64,000 nucleotides of DNA. Origin: an uncultured Alphaproteobacteria bacterium. Its GTDB lineage: Bacteria; Pseudomonadota; Alphaproteobacteria; Sphingomonadales; Sphingomonadaceae. The notes below the pieces were generated by a model. It was not told the origin of the DNA, did not search any database, and saw nothing but the letters and a program-made list of their open reading frames with translations. The DNA lies in NCBI GenBank assembly GCA_903934325.1, contig CAIZNH010000037.1, forward strand, positions 54,077 through 118,076. The letters run 5' to 3'. Of this stretch, positions 10,443 through 18,747 are shown piece after piece. The stretch's first letter is position 1; every line of letters begins with the position of its first letter. Position numbers and translations under genes: made by a program.

Positions 10443-12166
10443 CAGTGGCTGTCCACCAGATAGCGCAGGTCCGAGATATCGACATCGCGCTGCTCGTCCG
10501 GCTGGACGCCCAGCATCGGGCCGATGCGCGGCACCAGACGGCCCACCACCGGCGCCGAGGTGAAGGCCGCCGTGCGCTGGAAGCTGCTGGCGACCGTGCC
10601 CTTGGGCTCGTCCACCACGACCACGACGACATAGCGCGGCGCATCCATCGGGAAGGCTGCGGCGAAGGAGGACACCAGCGCGGTCTTGTTATAGCCGCCC
10701 ACGCCCGCCTTTTCGGCCGAGCCGGTCTTGCCGCCCACGCGGTAGCCCTTGGCATCGGCGCTGCGCCCGGTGCCGTAGAGCGAGATCATGCGCAGCATCT
10801 GGCGCATGCGCGAGGAGGTCGATTCCTTGAACACCCGCCGCCCGCGCGGCACATCGGCCGGATCGAGCTTCATCAGGGTGGCCGGACGCCAGATCCCGCC
10901 GTTCACCATCGCCGCATAGGCGCTGGCGAGGTGCAGCGGGGTGACCGCGAGGCCATGCCCGAAGCCGACCGTCATGTTGGTCACCCGGCTCCAATTGCCC
11001 TGCGGCCAGATCGGCCGGCCCTTGGCGGGCAGTTCGATGAACGGGCGGCGGTCCATGCCCAGATCAATCATCGCGCTGCGCAACCGTTCCGGCCCCAGCG
11101 CATCGGCGATGCGGGCGGTGACGGTGTTGGAGGAGTGGACCAGCGCCTGGGGCGCGTTGAGGCTGGCGCCGAGCGGGTGCGAATCCTTGATCGTGCGGCT
11201 GCCCACCGGCACCGGCGCGGCATTCCACTGGCGCGACAGATCGCTCACTACGCCCGCGTCCATCGCGGCGGCCACAGTCAGCGGCTTGAAGGTCGAGCCG
11301 AGTTCGTAAACCCCGTTGGTGGCGCGGTTGAAAACATTCTTCGCCCCGTTGGCACCGGCCACATTGGGATCGAACTCCGGCAAGCTCGCCATCGCCATGA
11401 CTTCGCCGGTGTCGACATCGAGCACGATGCCGGCCGCGCCCAGCGCATTGGTCGCCAGCATTCCGCGCCGCAGCTCGTCCTCGAGCGCGCCCTGCACCCG
11501 CACATCGAGCGACAGCGCCACCGCCTCGCCGCGCTGCGCCGGATCGGCGAGGCGCTTTTCCAGCACCTCTTCCATGCCCAGCTTGCCGCCCTCGTCCTCG
11601 ACCACATAGCCCAGCACATGGGCCGCGAGCGTGCCTTGCGGATAGTGACGATCGGTCTCGCGCGGGATTTCCAGCGCGACTTCGCCCAGCGCGAAGACCT
11701 TGTTGGCTTCCTCGGGCAGCAGGCGGCGGCGCAGATAGCCCGCGCGGCCCGAGGCGAGACGCGCGGCCATGCGCGCCTCGTCGATATCGGGGAAGATCGT
11801 CTTCAACTCGCGCGCGACTTCCTGCGGCGAGCGCACCAGCGGCGCGCCGGTATCGCCCATCGCGGCCGGATCGAACCACAGGGCATAGGCGGGGAATGCG
11901 CGCGCCAGCGGCACGCCGTTGCGATCGCTGATCTCGCCGCGCGGGGGCAGCAGGGCTTCGGCAAGGCTGGTGCGCTCGGGCGCCTGCCCGTCAAAGGCCA
12001 GCGCCACGATCCGCGTCAGCGCGAGCAGGGTCACCAGCGCGAACACGGCCATCACCCACAGGATGCGGAAGCGCGCGGTCCACAGCAATTGCGCCCGCAG
12101 GTTGACGCGCTGGACCCGCCCGGCGGGGATCGAGGGGACGGCTGCAGCGGCAGCCATCGCGCTCAT
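10442..12166 (-). CDS. ftsI: Division-specific transpeptidase FtsI / penicillin-binding protein 3
   Basis: Class B PBP that cross-links septal peptidoglycan in the periplasm. The 574-residue protein has a cytoplasmic N-terminus, one membrane anchor (about 35-57), a PBP dimerisation domain, and the three transpeptidase motifs: STFK with the acylated Ser291, SSN at 345-347 and KTGS at 480-483. The ATG overlaps the ftsL stop (ATGA). It is the beta-lactam target of the divisome and should act with FtsW encoded downstream. No motif is missing. Confidence 0.96.
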   Translation of the reverse strand: MSAMAAAAAVPSIPAGRVQRVNLRAQLLWTARFRILWVMAVFALVTLLALTRIVALAFDGQAPERTSLAEALLPPRGEISDRNGVPLARAFPAYALWFDPAAMGDTGAPLVRSPQEVARELKTIFPDIDEARMAARLASGRAGYLRRRLLPEEANKVFALGEVALEIPRETDRHYPQGTLAAHVLGYVVEDEGGKLGMEEVLEKRLADPAQRGEAVALSLDVRVQGALEDELRRGMLATNALGAAGIVLDVDTGEVMAMASLPEFDPNVAGANGAKNVFNRATNGVYELGSTFKPLTVAAAMDAGVVSDLSRQWNAAPVPVGSRTIKDSHPLGASLNAPQALVHSSNTVTARIADALGPERLRSAMIDLGMDRRPFIELPAKGRPIWPQGNWSRVTNMTVGFGHGLAVTPLHLASAYAAMVNGGIWRPATLMKLDPADVPRGRRVFKESTSSRMRQMLRMISLYGTGRSADAKGYRVGGKTGSAEKAGVGGYNKTALVSSFAAAFPMDAPRYVVVVVVDEPKGTVASSFQRTAAFTSAPVVGRLVPRIGPMLGVQPDEQRDVDISDLRYLVDSH

Positions 12167-12735
12167 TCGGCCAACCCCTTCGCGCTCATGCCCTTGGCAA
12201 CCATCGACTGGGCCTGCGCGGGGCGGATCGGCGAGGCATCGCCGAGGAAATCACCAAAAGCCTGGGCAAAGACCTCGCCTGCGTCCTTTTCCTTGGAGGC
12301 CGAAGCCAGCGTCACCTTCGCGCCCGACAGCGGCGAGCGTATCGGCGCTTCGGCCTTGGCGATGGCGGCTGCGGCCTCGGGGCTGCCCTCCGGCGCTTCG
12401 GCGCGGGCCAGCATGATCGGCGCCGGGCTGCCGGGTGCACGGCGCTGGCCGAGGCTTGCGAGCTGGCGCTCGCCATCGAGGAACTGATCGGCGCGCGGTG
12501 CTTCATAGCCGAATTCGACCGCGTTCCACGCCGCCAGCTGGCGCTGGCTCGCGCGGGTCTCGAACTCGGTTTCGAGCAGCATCGCCTCGCGCTTCAACCC
12601 GAGGATCTGGCGCTCGGCGAGCAGCACTTCGCTCTTCACCGCGTGCACCTTGAAGCTGAGCACCACCATCAGGGCAAGGCAGGTGACAAGCACCGCCATC
12701 CAGCCGAGCGAACGAGCCTGAAGTCCGTTGATCAT
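12163..12735 (-). CDS. ftsL: Cell division protein FtsL-like, single-pass
   Basis: Small bitopic divisome protein. The 190-residue product has a short cytoplasmic N-terminus, one membrane helix (about 12-30), then a periplasmic helical stretch rich in Glu, Leu and Arg that reads as a coiled coil (about 32-70), and an Ala/Pro-rich tail. FtsL proteins diverge strongly in sequence, so the call rests on topology and on its place between rsmH and ftsI, where ftsL normally sits. It overlaps both neighbours by four bases. At 190 residues it is longer than the roughly 120 residues of E. coli FtsL, the excess being a low-complexity C-terminal tail. Confidence 0.82.
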   Translation of the reverse strand: MINGLQARSLGWMAVLVTCLALMVVLSFKVHAVKSEVLLAERQILGLKREAMLLETEFETRASQRQLAAWNAVEFGYEAPRADQFLDGERQLASLGQRRAPGSPAPIMLARAEAPEGSPEAAAAIAKAEAPIRSPLSGAKVTLASASKEKDAGEVFAQAFGDFLGDASPIRPAQAQSMVAKGMSAKGLAE

Positions 12736-13673
12736 GCTGCCATGCTCCTTGCCGGTGCCATGGTGCGGATCGCATGGCGCAGGGTGGACGAACGCGCACG
12801 CGGGTTGCGCAGGGTTTCGGCTTCGGTGGGGCGGATGCCCTTGGAAACGCGGGTGAAGGTGGGCGCAGGGCCGGCGACTTCGCCGGGCAGGTGGCGCGAG
12901 ACGGCACGGCCCGCCCCGCTGGCTTCGCGCAGGAAGTGCTTGGCAATGCGGTCTTCAAGGCTGTGGAAGCTCACCACGGCGAGCACGCCGCCTTCGCGCA
13001 GCAGCGCTTCGGCTGCGGCGAGCCCTGCTTCGAGTTCGCCCAGCTCGTCGTTCACATGGATGCGCACGGCCTGGAAGGTGCGGGTGGCGGGATCCTTCTT
13101 GTCGTGTGGCTTGTGGCCGAGAGCGCGGCGCACCACGCGGGCGAGTTCGCCCGTGGTCGCCAGCGGACGCGCAGCAACGATCGCGCGCGCAACACGGCGC
13201 GACTGGCGCTCCTCGCCGAAGCGGTAGAGCACGTTGGCAATGGCTTCCTCGTCAGCGGTGTTGAGGAAATCGGCAGCACTCTCGCCCGACTGGCTCATGC
13301 GCATGTCGAGCGGGCCGTCATGCATGAAGGCAAAACCGCGGTCACCCTGATCGAGCTGCATCGAGGAGACGCCGATATCCATCACCACGGCATCAACCTC
13401 AGTAATGCCGATAGCGGCAAGCTCTGCCCGCATCTGCGAGAAGCGCGCGGGGTGCAGCACCAGCCGGCCTTCGTAGCGCGCCACCAGCGCGGCCCCTGCG
13501 GCAATCGCATCGGGATCGCGGTCAAAGGCGTGGACCACCGCACCCGCTTCGAGCAGGGCAGTCGAATATCCGCCCGCGCCGAAAGTGGCATCGACGATGG
13601 TCATGCCGGCAGCCGGACGGATGGCCTCGACCACTTCATCGAGCAGCACGGGGATGTGGGGCGCATCACTCAT
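12732..13673 (-). CDS. rsmH: 16S rRNA (cytosine(1402)-N(4))-methyltransferase RsmH
   Basis: Methylates C1402 in the decoding centre of 16S rRNA with S-adenosylmethionine. The 313-residue protein starts [13 protein letters not shown], then the SAM loop [10 protein letters not shown] (about 28-37), [17 protein letters not shown]-like and [10 protein letters not shown] segments, all RsmH hallmarks. The ATG at 13671-13673 overlaps the mraZ stop by one base; the frame stays open further upstream only through mraZ. It is second in the cluster, as in most dcw operons. Confidence 0.96.
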   Translation of the reverse strand: MSDAPHIPVLLDEVVEAIRPAAGMTIVDATFGAGGYSTALLEAGAVVHAFDRDPDAIAAGAALVARYEGRLVLHPARFSQMRAELAAIGITEVDAVVMDIGVSSMQLDQGDRGFAFMHDGPLDMRMSQSGESAADFLNTADEEAIANVLYRFGEERQSRRVARAIVAARPLATTGELARVVRRALGHKPHDKKDPATRTFQAVRIHVNDELGELEAGLAAAEALLREGGVLAVVSFHSLEDRIAKHFLREASGAGRAVSRHLPGEVAGPAPTFTRVSKGIRPTEAETLRNPRARSSTLRHAIRTMAPARSMAA

Positions 13674-14164
13674 CACGCAGCCCCCTTCTTCGCGGCGGCG
13701 ACCAGCTTGGCACAGGCCGCCTGCGCGCCCTTCCATTCGGGGCCCATGCGGTCGAGCTCGTCCGGGTTCCAGACGAAGAAGAAATCGCCCGCGCCCTGGA
13801 AATAGAGGCCCTCGCCGACATTGCCGAGATCGCGCAGATGCTCGGGCATGACGAAGCGGCCGCTTTCGTCGAAGGGGAGCTGTTCAAAGCCGAAGAGCTG
13901 CTGGGCGCGCACATCGCGGTCGAAATCGGCAAGGCCGAGGCGGATCGCGCGCTCTTCCTCGCGCTCAAGCTGGGCGTCGAGCTTTGCGGTGCGCGAGAGG
14001 CCGAAGCCGACGAGGCAGGCGAAGCGGTCGTGGGCGGCGAGGCACAGGATGCGGCCGTCCGAGCTTTCCTTCACGGCCTTGCGGAAGGCGGAGGGCAGGA
14101 CAAAGCGACCCTTGTCGCCCGCGGGCGAAAAGGCCTGTCCACTATATCCTCCGAAACCCGACAC
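13673..14164 (-). CDS. mraZ: Transcriptional regulator MraZ
   Basis: AbrB-fold DNA-binding protein, first gene of the dcw cluster; in E. coli it represses its own promoter. The 163-residue product contains two copies of the MraZ motif: the first with [15 protein letters not shown] (about 17-31), the second with [16 protein letters not shown]. The frame begins at a GTG (14162-14164) preceded by AGAGGGGA about ten bases upstream. C-terminal residues form a short basic, alanine-rich tail. The candidate operator repeats lie upstream, between 14345 and 14501. Confidence 0.92.
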   Translation of the reverse strand: MSGFGGYSGQAFSPAGDKGRFVLPSAFRKAVKESSDGRILCLAAHDRFACLVGFGLSRTAKLDAQLEREEERAIRLGLADFDRDVRAQQLFGFEQLPFDESGRFVMPEHLRDLGNVGEGLYFQGAGDFFFVWNPDELDRMGPEWKGAQAACAKLVAAAKKGAA

Positions 14165-14560
14165 TGATGCCGATCCCCTCTTGCCCCGATACGGACCGGC
14201 CTCCCCACGAGACCGGCACGATCACCAGACATGCCTTCTCCGCCGCCGCCCGCGCGCATGGCGGGGCAGCACGCCGGCTCCACCAGCCGCGCGCATCGCA
14301 AACAGACATGTTTGATGGACCACATTAATATCGGGGAAGGTCGCGGGATGAAAGGGATTTTTACGGGAAATCGCGGGAAAACTCGGCAAAACTATGGATT
14401 CTTGTCATTATTCTGACCCGAACCCGCAGTTTCCCTGAGTTCAGCACCCCTTGGAACCCCCGAATCCCGCCTGAAAATGCCCCTTTCCCGTGATTTTCCC
14501 GGCCGCAAGGCACCCGAGTCCCGCTCCGAGTCCCTGCTCTCCCGCAAAATCCCCGGAGGG
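14165..14560. other. Intergenic leader of the dcw cluster (396 bases without a recognised gene)
   Basis: This stretch separates mraZ (minus) from the minus-strand gene whose stop is at 14561. It is locally AT-richer than its surroundings (around 14320-14430) and carries several GGGA or GGGAAA words: on the plus strand at about 14345, 14354, 14365 and 14375, and on the minus strand at 14484-14500 and 14430-14435. It should contain the mraZ promoter, but I could not pin convincing -35 and -10 elements. An open frame at 14231-14416 has no coding character and was not annotated. Confidence 0.6.
14345..14381 (-). promoter_or_regulatory. Candidate MraZ-box repeats upstream of mraZ
   Basis: Four GGGA words occur here with start-to-start steps of 9, 11 and 10 bases, the last two forming CGGGAAATCGCGGGAAAA (14364-14381). 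A near copy in the opposite orientation lies at 14484-14501. MraZ of E. coli is known to bind direct TGGGN repeats separated by about five bases near its own promoter. The repeats here lie on the strand opposite to mraZ transcription, which differs from E. coli, so the assignment is inference. Confidence 0.4.
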
Positions 14561-15295
14561 TCACTGATCGAAGGCGGCGGTCAGTACCCGGGCGATCTCT
14601 TCCCCGCCCTCGCCCGCCAGTTCGGCATGCTCGAACAGCGCGGCGTCCGCGATCAGCGTGACCTCGCCCTTGCCGATGCGGCACTGTGCGATGGCGCTGC
14701 CGGGCTGCGTGCAGGCCTTGGCGCCAGCGGGGAGCAGGTCGACCTTGCCGACATGGCCTTGTGCCGTTTCGTCGGCAGGCAAGGAGATGCTCAGCCCCCA
14801 GCGCTCCACCACCGGCGGGATCAGGGCAGCATCGACCGGACGGCGCGGATCGCCCAGCGGCGCTGCGTATTCGCCCGTCAGCACCGGATCGAGCACCATG
14901 AGCAGCCGCCCGCCGCCGCGCACCCAGCTATCGAGCGCGACATTATCGGCAGGCGAAAGCCCGCGCGGCTGGATCACCGCGAGCCGCACCAGCCCTTTCA
15001 AGAGATCGGTCTCCGGCCCGCCCGGGGAAAGCGCGGGGATCGGCGATAGCGTATCGAGCGGAACGATGCGGTAGCGCGTCTCGATTGCGCGGCGCTGCCA
15101 CGGCAGGGCGGCGGTGCCTGCGGCAATATCGGCGAGCGAAGCGCCTTCGGCCCAGTAGAGCGGCAGGCTCGTCATCAACCCCAGCGCGGGGGTCGCTTGC
15201 GGCGGCTCCTGGGCCGGTGCCGCACCGCACGCCGCCAGCAGCAGCGCGAGCGCGGGCGCCGCGCTCTGCCTATTGACCCACAGGCGCATTGCCAT
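14561..15295 (-). CDS. Secreted or lipoprotein-like protein resembling the GldG-type ABC-associated periplasmic domain
   Basis: The 244-residue product begins with a positively charged start and a hydrophobic stretch ending ALLLAACGAAPAQ, a plausible signal peptide with a lipobox-like LAAC, so export and perhaps lipid anchoring are likely. The body contains NVALDSWVRGGGRLLMVLDPVLTGEYAAPLGDP, reminiscent of the DUF4350/GldG-type domain of unknown function found with ABC transport systems. It overlaps the upstream membrane-protein gene by 26 bases and is probably co-transcribed with it. Start could also be the ATG two codons downstream (15289). Function is not known. Confidence 0.7.
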   Translation of the reverse strand: MAMRLWVNRQSAAPALALLLAACGAAPAQEPPQATPALGLMTSLPLYWAEGASLADIAAGTAALPWQRRAIETRYRIVPLDTLSPIPALSPGGPETDLLKGLVRLAVIQPRGLSPADNVALDSWVRGGGRLLMVLDPVLTGEYAAPLGDPRRPVDAALIPPVVERWGLSISLPADETAQGHVGKVDLLPAGAKACTQPGSAIAQCRIGKGEVTLIADAALFEHAELAGEGGEEIARVLTAAFDQ

Positions 15296-15686
15296 TGCCC
15301 GCAGCCGGCTCCGGCGCGCCGGAGGGTGCGGCGGCAGGCTCTGCCGCGATATCGGGCACCACGCCCGCATCGGCGAGCGGATTGGCCTGCGAGGGGGCAG
15401 GCGCAGGCTCGGTGGTGGGCGCAGCTTCGGGGACGGCGGCTTCCTCCGTAAAGTCGGCCTGCGAGCCGATGATGCTCGCCAGCCCCACCAGCAGCACCAT
15501 CGCGGCAATGCCGGTCACCCCGATCTGGAGCCGCTGGATCGCCTCCTGCCGCGCAATCGCGGGCGGGGTGGCGAAATCGGGATCGGGATCGGGATCGATC
15601 GTCGGCGCCGGCGAAGCGCGGGGCGCATCGAAGAGGCTGCGCTGGGTCATGCCCTTCAGCCGTGAGAGCAGCGAGGGCCGCGTCAT
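15270..15686 (-). CDS. Single-pass membrane protein of unknown function
   Basis: A 138-residue product with a cytoplasmic N-terminal region rich in Asp-Pro pairs, one membrane helix (about 55-72, QIGVTGIAAMVLLVGLASII) and a Glu/Pro/Ala-rich outside tail. The ATG at 15684-15686 overlaps the stop of the cysteine synthase-like gene as ATGA, which decides the start. The next gene (14561-15295) begins inside its 3' end. The low complexity of both tails gives no family; a linked role with the downstream exported protein is inference from the overlap. Confidence 0.65.
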   Translation of the reverse strand: MTRPSLLSRLKGMTQRSLFDAPRASPAPTIDPDPDPDFATPPAIARQEAIQRLQIGVTGIAAMVLLVGLASIIGSQADFTEEAAVPEAAPTTEPAPAPSQANPLADAGVVPDIAAEPAAAPSGAPEPAAGNGNAPVGQ

Positions 15687-16711
15687 GCCGCGCCTGCCTC
15701 TGAACGCGCCAGCCAGCCGAACACCGGCAGGCCCTTCGCGGCCAGCCAGTCGGCATTGTAGAGCGTCGAGAGATAGCGGAAGCCCGTATCGCACAGGATC
15801 GTGACGACCTGCGGCTTTGCGCGCCCCTCGGCCACCAGTTCCTTGCCCAGCCGCACCGCGCCCGCGACATTGATGCCGGACGAGAGGCCGAGGCACAGGC
15901 CTTCCTGCTTCAAGAGCCGCTCGACCCAGACGAGCCCCTCCTCGTCCGAGACCCGGTATTGGGTGTCGATCGCTGCGCCTTCGAGATTGGCGGTGATGCG
16001 CCCCTGCCCGATCCCTTCGGCCACCGATGAGCCTTCGGCCTTCAGCTCGCCGTGGGCATAGTAGTTATAGAGCGCCGCGCCATGCGGATCGGTGAGCGCG
16101 ATGCGGATGTTCTCATCGAAGGCCTTGAGCCCGAGGCCGACGCCCGCAATCGTCCCGCCGGTGCCTGCCGCGCAGGTGAAGCCATCGACCCGCCCGCCCA
16201 GCTGCTCCCAGATTTCGGGCGCCGTGCCTTCGATATGCGCGCGGCGGTTGGCGATGTTGTCGAACTGGTTGGCCCACACCGCGCCCGGCGTTTCTTCCGC
16301 AAGGCGGCGCGAGGTGTGGACGAAGTGGCCCGCGTCGGCAAACTTGGTCGGCGGCACCAGCACCAGCTCCGCGCCCAATGCGCGCAGGGTGTCCATCTTC
16401 TCCTTGGACTGGTTGTCCGGCATGACGATGATCGTCTTGTAGCCGCGCGCATTGGCCACCAGCGCAATGCCGATGCCGGTGTTGCCCGCCGTGCCTTCGA
16501 CCACCGTGCCGCCGGGCTGCAATTCGCCGCGCGCCTCGGCATCGCGGATGATCCACAAGGCCGCGCGGTCCTTCACCGAGGAGCCGGGGTTGGCGAATTC
16601 GCACTTCCCCCAGATGTCGCAGCCCGCCTCTTCGCTGGGGCCAGCCAGACGGACCAGCGGGGTGTTGCCGATAAGTGCGAGCGTGTCGCCAAAGGGCTGG
16701 GTGATGTTCAT
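15683..16711 (-). CDS. cysK: Cysteine synthase A-like PLP enzyme
   Basis: Fold-type II PLP enzyme expected to make cysteine from O-acetylserine and sulfide in the cytoplasm. The 342-residue protein shows ALIGNTPLVRL at the N-terminus, the PLP lysine in SSVKDRAALW, the phosphate/substrate loop EGTAGNTGIG, and TGGTIAGVG further on. Classical O-acetylserine sulfhydrylases have EGTSGNTG, so the Ala for Ser substitution and the extra ~25 residues leave some doubt about exact substrate. It is the first gene of a three-gene overlapping minus-strand unit. Cystathionine beta-synthase-like activity is the main alternative. Confidence 0.82.
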   Translation of the reverse strand: MNITQPFGDTLALIGNTPLVRLAGPSEEAGCDIWGKCEFANPGSSVKDRAALWIIRDAEARGELQPGGTVVEGTAGNTGIGIALVANARGYKTIIVMPDNQSKEKMDTLRALGAELVLVPPTKFADAGHFVHTSRRLAEETPGAVWANQFDNIANRRAHIEGTAPEIWEQLGGRVDGFTCAAGTGGTIAGVGLGLKAFDENIRIALTDPHGAALYNYYAHGELKAEGSSVAEGIGQGRITANLEGAAIDTQYRVSDEEGLVWVERLLKQEGLCLGLSSGINVAGAVRLGKELVAEGRAKPQVVTILCDTGFRYLSTLYNADWLAAKGLPVFGWLARSEAGAA

Positions 16712-16732
16712 GTTAGATGACCTATGAGCGCA

Positions 16733-17224
16733 TCATGCGCAAATGTCATTCACCGTGTCTGGCATATTTAGTCTCGCCAGCAAGGCTCGTAATTCGTCGA
16801 AACTCTGTTCCTGCCCAGTTTTTAGGTCAAAGGTGTACTGCGACCACCCCGAATATCCTCCCATCCTGTTTTTCGAATTCACCCAAAAGCAAGCGATTGA
16901 GCCGCGAACCACCTTACCCCACCGCCACCTAGCTGACGGGCCGTCGACGAGGATGGTATCAAAATAAGCGATAATTCGCCTCTGCTCGGCAACTGAAATG
17001 GGCCGGTGAGGGATGGAGTCCCGATCACGAGACTCGGCCGCATCATCTTGTTCCGCATGGCACATTCGCCCTTCTAGGGTTCGCGCGTCAGGGCATTTGC
17101 CTCCATTGACATCTTGAGCATTAGCTCTGTTGCCCACCACAAACAGCGCGAGGACAAGGATTAAAAAAACGCACAAGAGTTCCTCCGCAAGTGACCTGAG
17201 TCGTCTTTTACGATTATTTGCCAT
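16733..17224 (-). CDS. Orphan exported or membrane-anchored protein, AT-rich relative to neighbours
   Basis: A 163-residue product starting MANNRKRRLRSLAEE, followed by a hydrophobic stretch (about 20-38, LLCVFLILVLALFVVG) ending NRANAQ, which reads as a signal peptide or anchor. The mature part has four cysteines and a C-terminal patch with FWVNSKNRMGGYSGWSQYTFDL. I did not recognise a family. The DNA is clearly less GC-rich than flanking genes and uses codons that are rare elsewhere in the window, suggesting recent acquisition. A start five codons upstream (TTG at 17239) is possible. Whether it belongs with the genes on either side is unclear. Confidence 0.6.
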   Translation of the reverse strand: MANNRKRRLRSLAEELLCVFLILVLALFVVGNRANAQDVNGGKCPDARTLEGRMCHAEQDDAAESRDRDSIPHRPISVAEQRRIIAYFDTILVDGPSARWRWGKVVRGSIACFWVNSKNRMGGYSGWSQYTFDLKTGQEQSFDELRALLARLNMPDTVNDICA

Positions 17225-17248
17225 GTAAAACAGCATCAAAAGCCTCTT

Positions 17249-17629
17249 TCAGACTGACGATGCTAGGCCCAGCTCCGCCTCGACCACTGTCCCTTCCGCG
17301 ATTTTCTCGGCCTTGCGCACCGCGGCCTTGAGGGGGAGCAGCCAGCCGCCCGCCTGTTTGGAGGGGAACAGCGAGGTGCGCCATGTGGTGGAGCCGATCG
17401 TCACCGCGACATAGACCGAGCCCCAGGCCGCCGCGTTCACCGCCGCGCCGCGGATCGCCTGCGCAGTCTCGCCATCGATGGTGAGGAAATACCAGCTTCC
17501 CTTGGCGGGCGCGCCGTCGCTGCCCTGCCACAGCCATACGGGGCCGCGCACTGTCCAAGGGCCAGCCGCGCTGCCTTCGGGCGCATGGCCCAGCTCGTCG
17601 CGCAGGAAACGGGCGAGGTCAGCATCCAT
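17249..17629 (-). CDS. DUF1905 domain-containing protein
   Basis: The 126-residue product has GPVWLWQGSDG followed by KGSWYFLTIDGETAQAIR, then WGSVYVAVTIGSTTWRTSLFPSK, the pattern of the small DUF1905 beta-barrel family, whose biochemical role is unknown. I chose the ATG at 17627-17629; the frame extends upstream only as a shadow of the ferredoxin gene. It lies 22 bases downstream of the ferredoxin stop on the same strand and may be co-transcribed. Confidence 0.72.
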   Translation of the reverse strand: MDADLARFLRDELGHAPEGSAAGPWTVRGPVWLWQGSDGAPAKGSWYFLTIDGETAQAIRGAAVNAAAWGSVYVAVTIGSTTWRTSLFPSKQAGGWLLPLKAAVRKAEKIAEGTVVEAELGLASSV

Positions 17630-17651
17630 CGGCTGCCCCGCCCGCCTGAAA

Positions 17652-17969
17652 TCAATCTTCCGGAGCGATGGTGACGTGCAGGCCGTCAAGCTCGGCGGTG
17701 AAGGGGATCTGGCACGAAAGGCGGCTGGTGGCGCCACGGTGATCGGAGGATTCGAGCAGATCGTCCTCGTCTTCGCTGATCTTGGGCAGCTTGTCGGCGA
17801 AGGCCGGATCGACATGGATGTGGCAGGTCGCGCACGAACAGCAGCCGCCGCACAGCGCCAGCAGTTCGTCAAAGCCGTTGTCCCGGATCGCTTCCATCAC
17901 GGTGAGGCCTTCGCTGACCTCGATCTCGCTGGTGGCGCCTTCGCGGTTGGTGACGACCAGTCTGGGCAT
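17652..17969 (-). CDS. [2Fe-2S] ferredoxin, adrenodoxin type
   Basis: A 105-residue electron carrier. It has the cluster-binding cysteines in [11 protein letters not shown] (about residues 39-49) and a fourth cysteine near the C-terminus in SRLSCQIP, followed by [12 protein letters not shown], all typical of adrenodoxin/putidaredoxin-type ferredoxins that feed electrons to P450s or Fe-S assembly. The start is the ATG of MPRLVVTN; the frame extends further upstream without coding character. No P450 or reductase gene is nearby, so the partner is unknown. Confidence 0.9.
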   Translation of the reverse strand: MPRLVVTNREGATSEIEVSEGLTVMEAIRDNGFDELLALCGGCCSCATCHIHVDPAFADKLPKISEDEDDLLESSDHRGATSRLSCQIPFTAELDGLHVTIAPED

Positions 17970-18076
17970 GGATAGGGCTTCCTTTTCGGCTATTGCGCGC
18001 AAGAACAGGCGCTGTGAGAGGTTCGCTCGCGCTGCTAAGACAGTCTGGCGACCAGTGCAAGTTAAGGAAAGTGCGA

Positions 18077-18694
18077 GTGGGGCTGACAGGCGAAAAATTG
18101 CGGGCAGACCTTGATGCACTCGGCGCGCGCGAGCCGCGCCTGGCGCAGAAGATCGCGCGCATCGGCTATCCCGAACCGCGCATCCGGCAGCGCGGCACCA
18201 CCACCTTGCTGCGCACCATCGTCGGCCAGCAGGTATCGGTCGCGGCGGCGGCTTCGATGTGGGGCAAGCTGGAGGCCGAACTCGGCCCCGACTTCACGCC
18301 CGCCTGTCTGCTGGCCCGCGATTTCGAGACCCTGCGCGCCTGCGGCCTCTCGCGCCAGAAACAGTCCTATGCGCGGTCCTTGTGCGAGTTGGTCGAGGCC
18401 GGAGAGGTCGATTTCGACAACCTGCCTGCGGACGACGAGGAGGCCATCGCGCTTCTCACCCGCATCAAGGGGATCGGGCGCTGGTCGGCCGAAATCTACC
18501 TCCTCTTCGCCGAAGGCCGCGCCGACATCTGGCCCGCGGGCGATCTCGCCGTGCAGGAAGGGGTGAAGCGCCTGCTCGATCTGCCCGAACGCCCGGCGGA
18601 AAAAGCCACCCGCGCTCTGGCGGAAGACTGGTCCCCCCAGCGCGGGGCGATGGCGATCTTCACCTGGCACTACTACGCCAATCCGGCGCTTTAG
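18077..18694 (+). CDS. DNA-3-methyladenine glycosylase II family (HhH-GPD, AlkA-like)
   Basis: Base-excision repair glycosylase expected to remove alkylated purines. The 205-residue protein has the helix-hairpin-helix [18 protein letters not shown] and the catalytic aspartate in [10 protein letters not shown], as in the AlkA/HhH-GPD superfamily. It lacks the extra N-terminal domain of E. coli AlkA, like the short Mag-type enzymes. Start choice: an AAGGAAA sequence ends at 18070, giving six bases to the GTG at 18077; the GTG at 18071 would be too close. It is divergent from the ferredoxin gene. Confidence 0.85.
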   Translation: MGLTGEKLRADLDALGAREPRLAQKIARIGYPEPRIRQRGTTTLLRTIVGQQVSVAAAASMWGKLEAELGPDFTPACLLARDFETLRACGLSRQKQSYARSLCELVEAGEVDFDNLPADDEEAIALLTRIKGIGRWSAEIYLLFAEGRADIWPAGDLAVQEGVKRLLDLPERPAEKATRALAEDWSPQRGAMAIFTWHYYANPAL

Positions 18695-18747
18695 CGCGGC
18701 TTGCACAAGCGCAGGTGGTGTCTTACCTGTCCAACACAGGAGAGACC

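Noticed and set aside
14231..14416. 61-codon plus-strand frame in the mraZ leader
   Set aside because: No ribosome site, no coding character, and it overlaps the candidate regulatory repeats.
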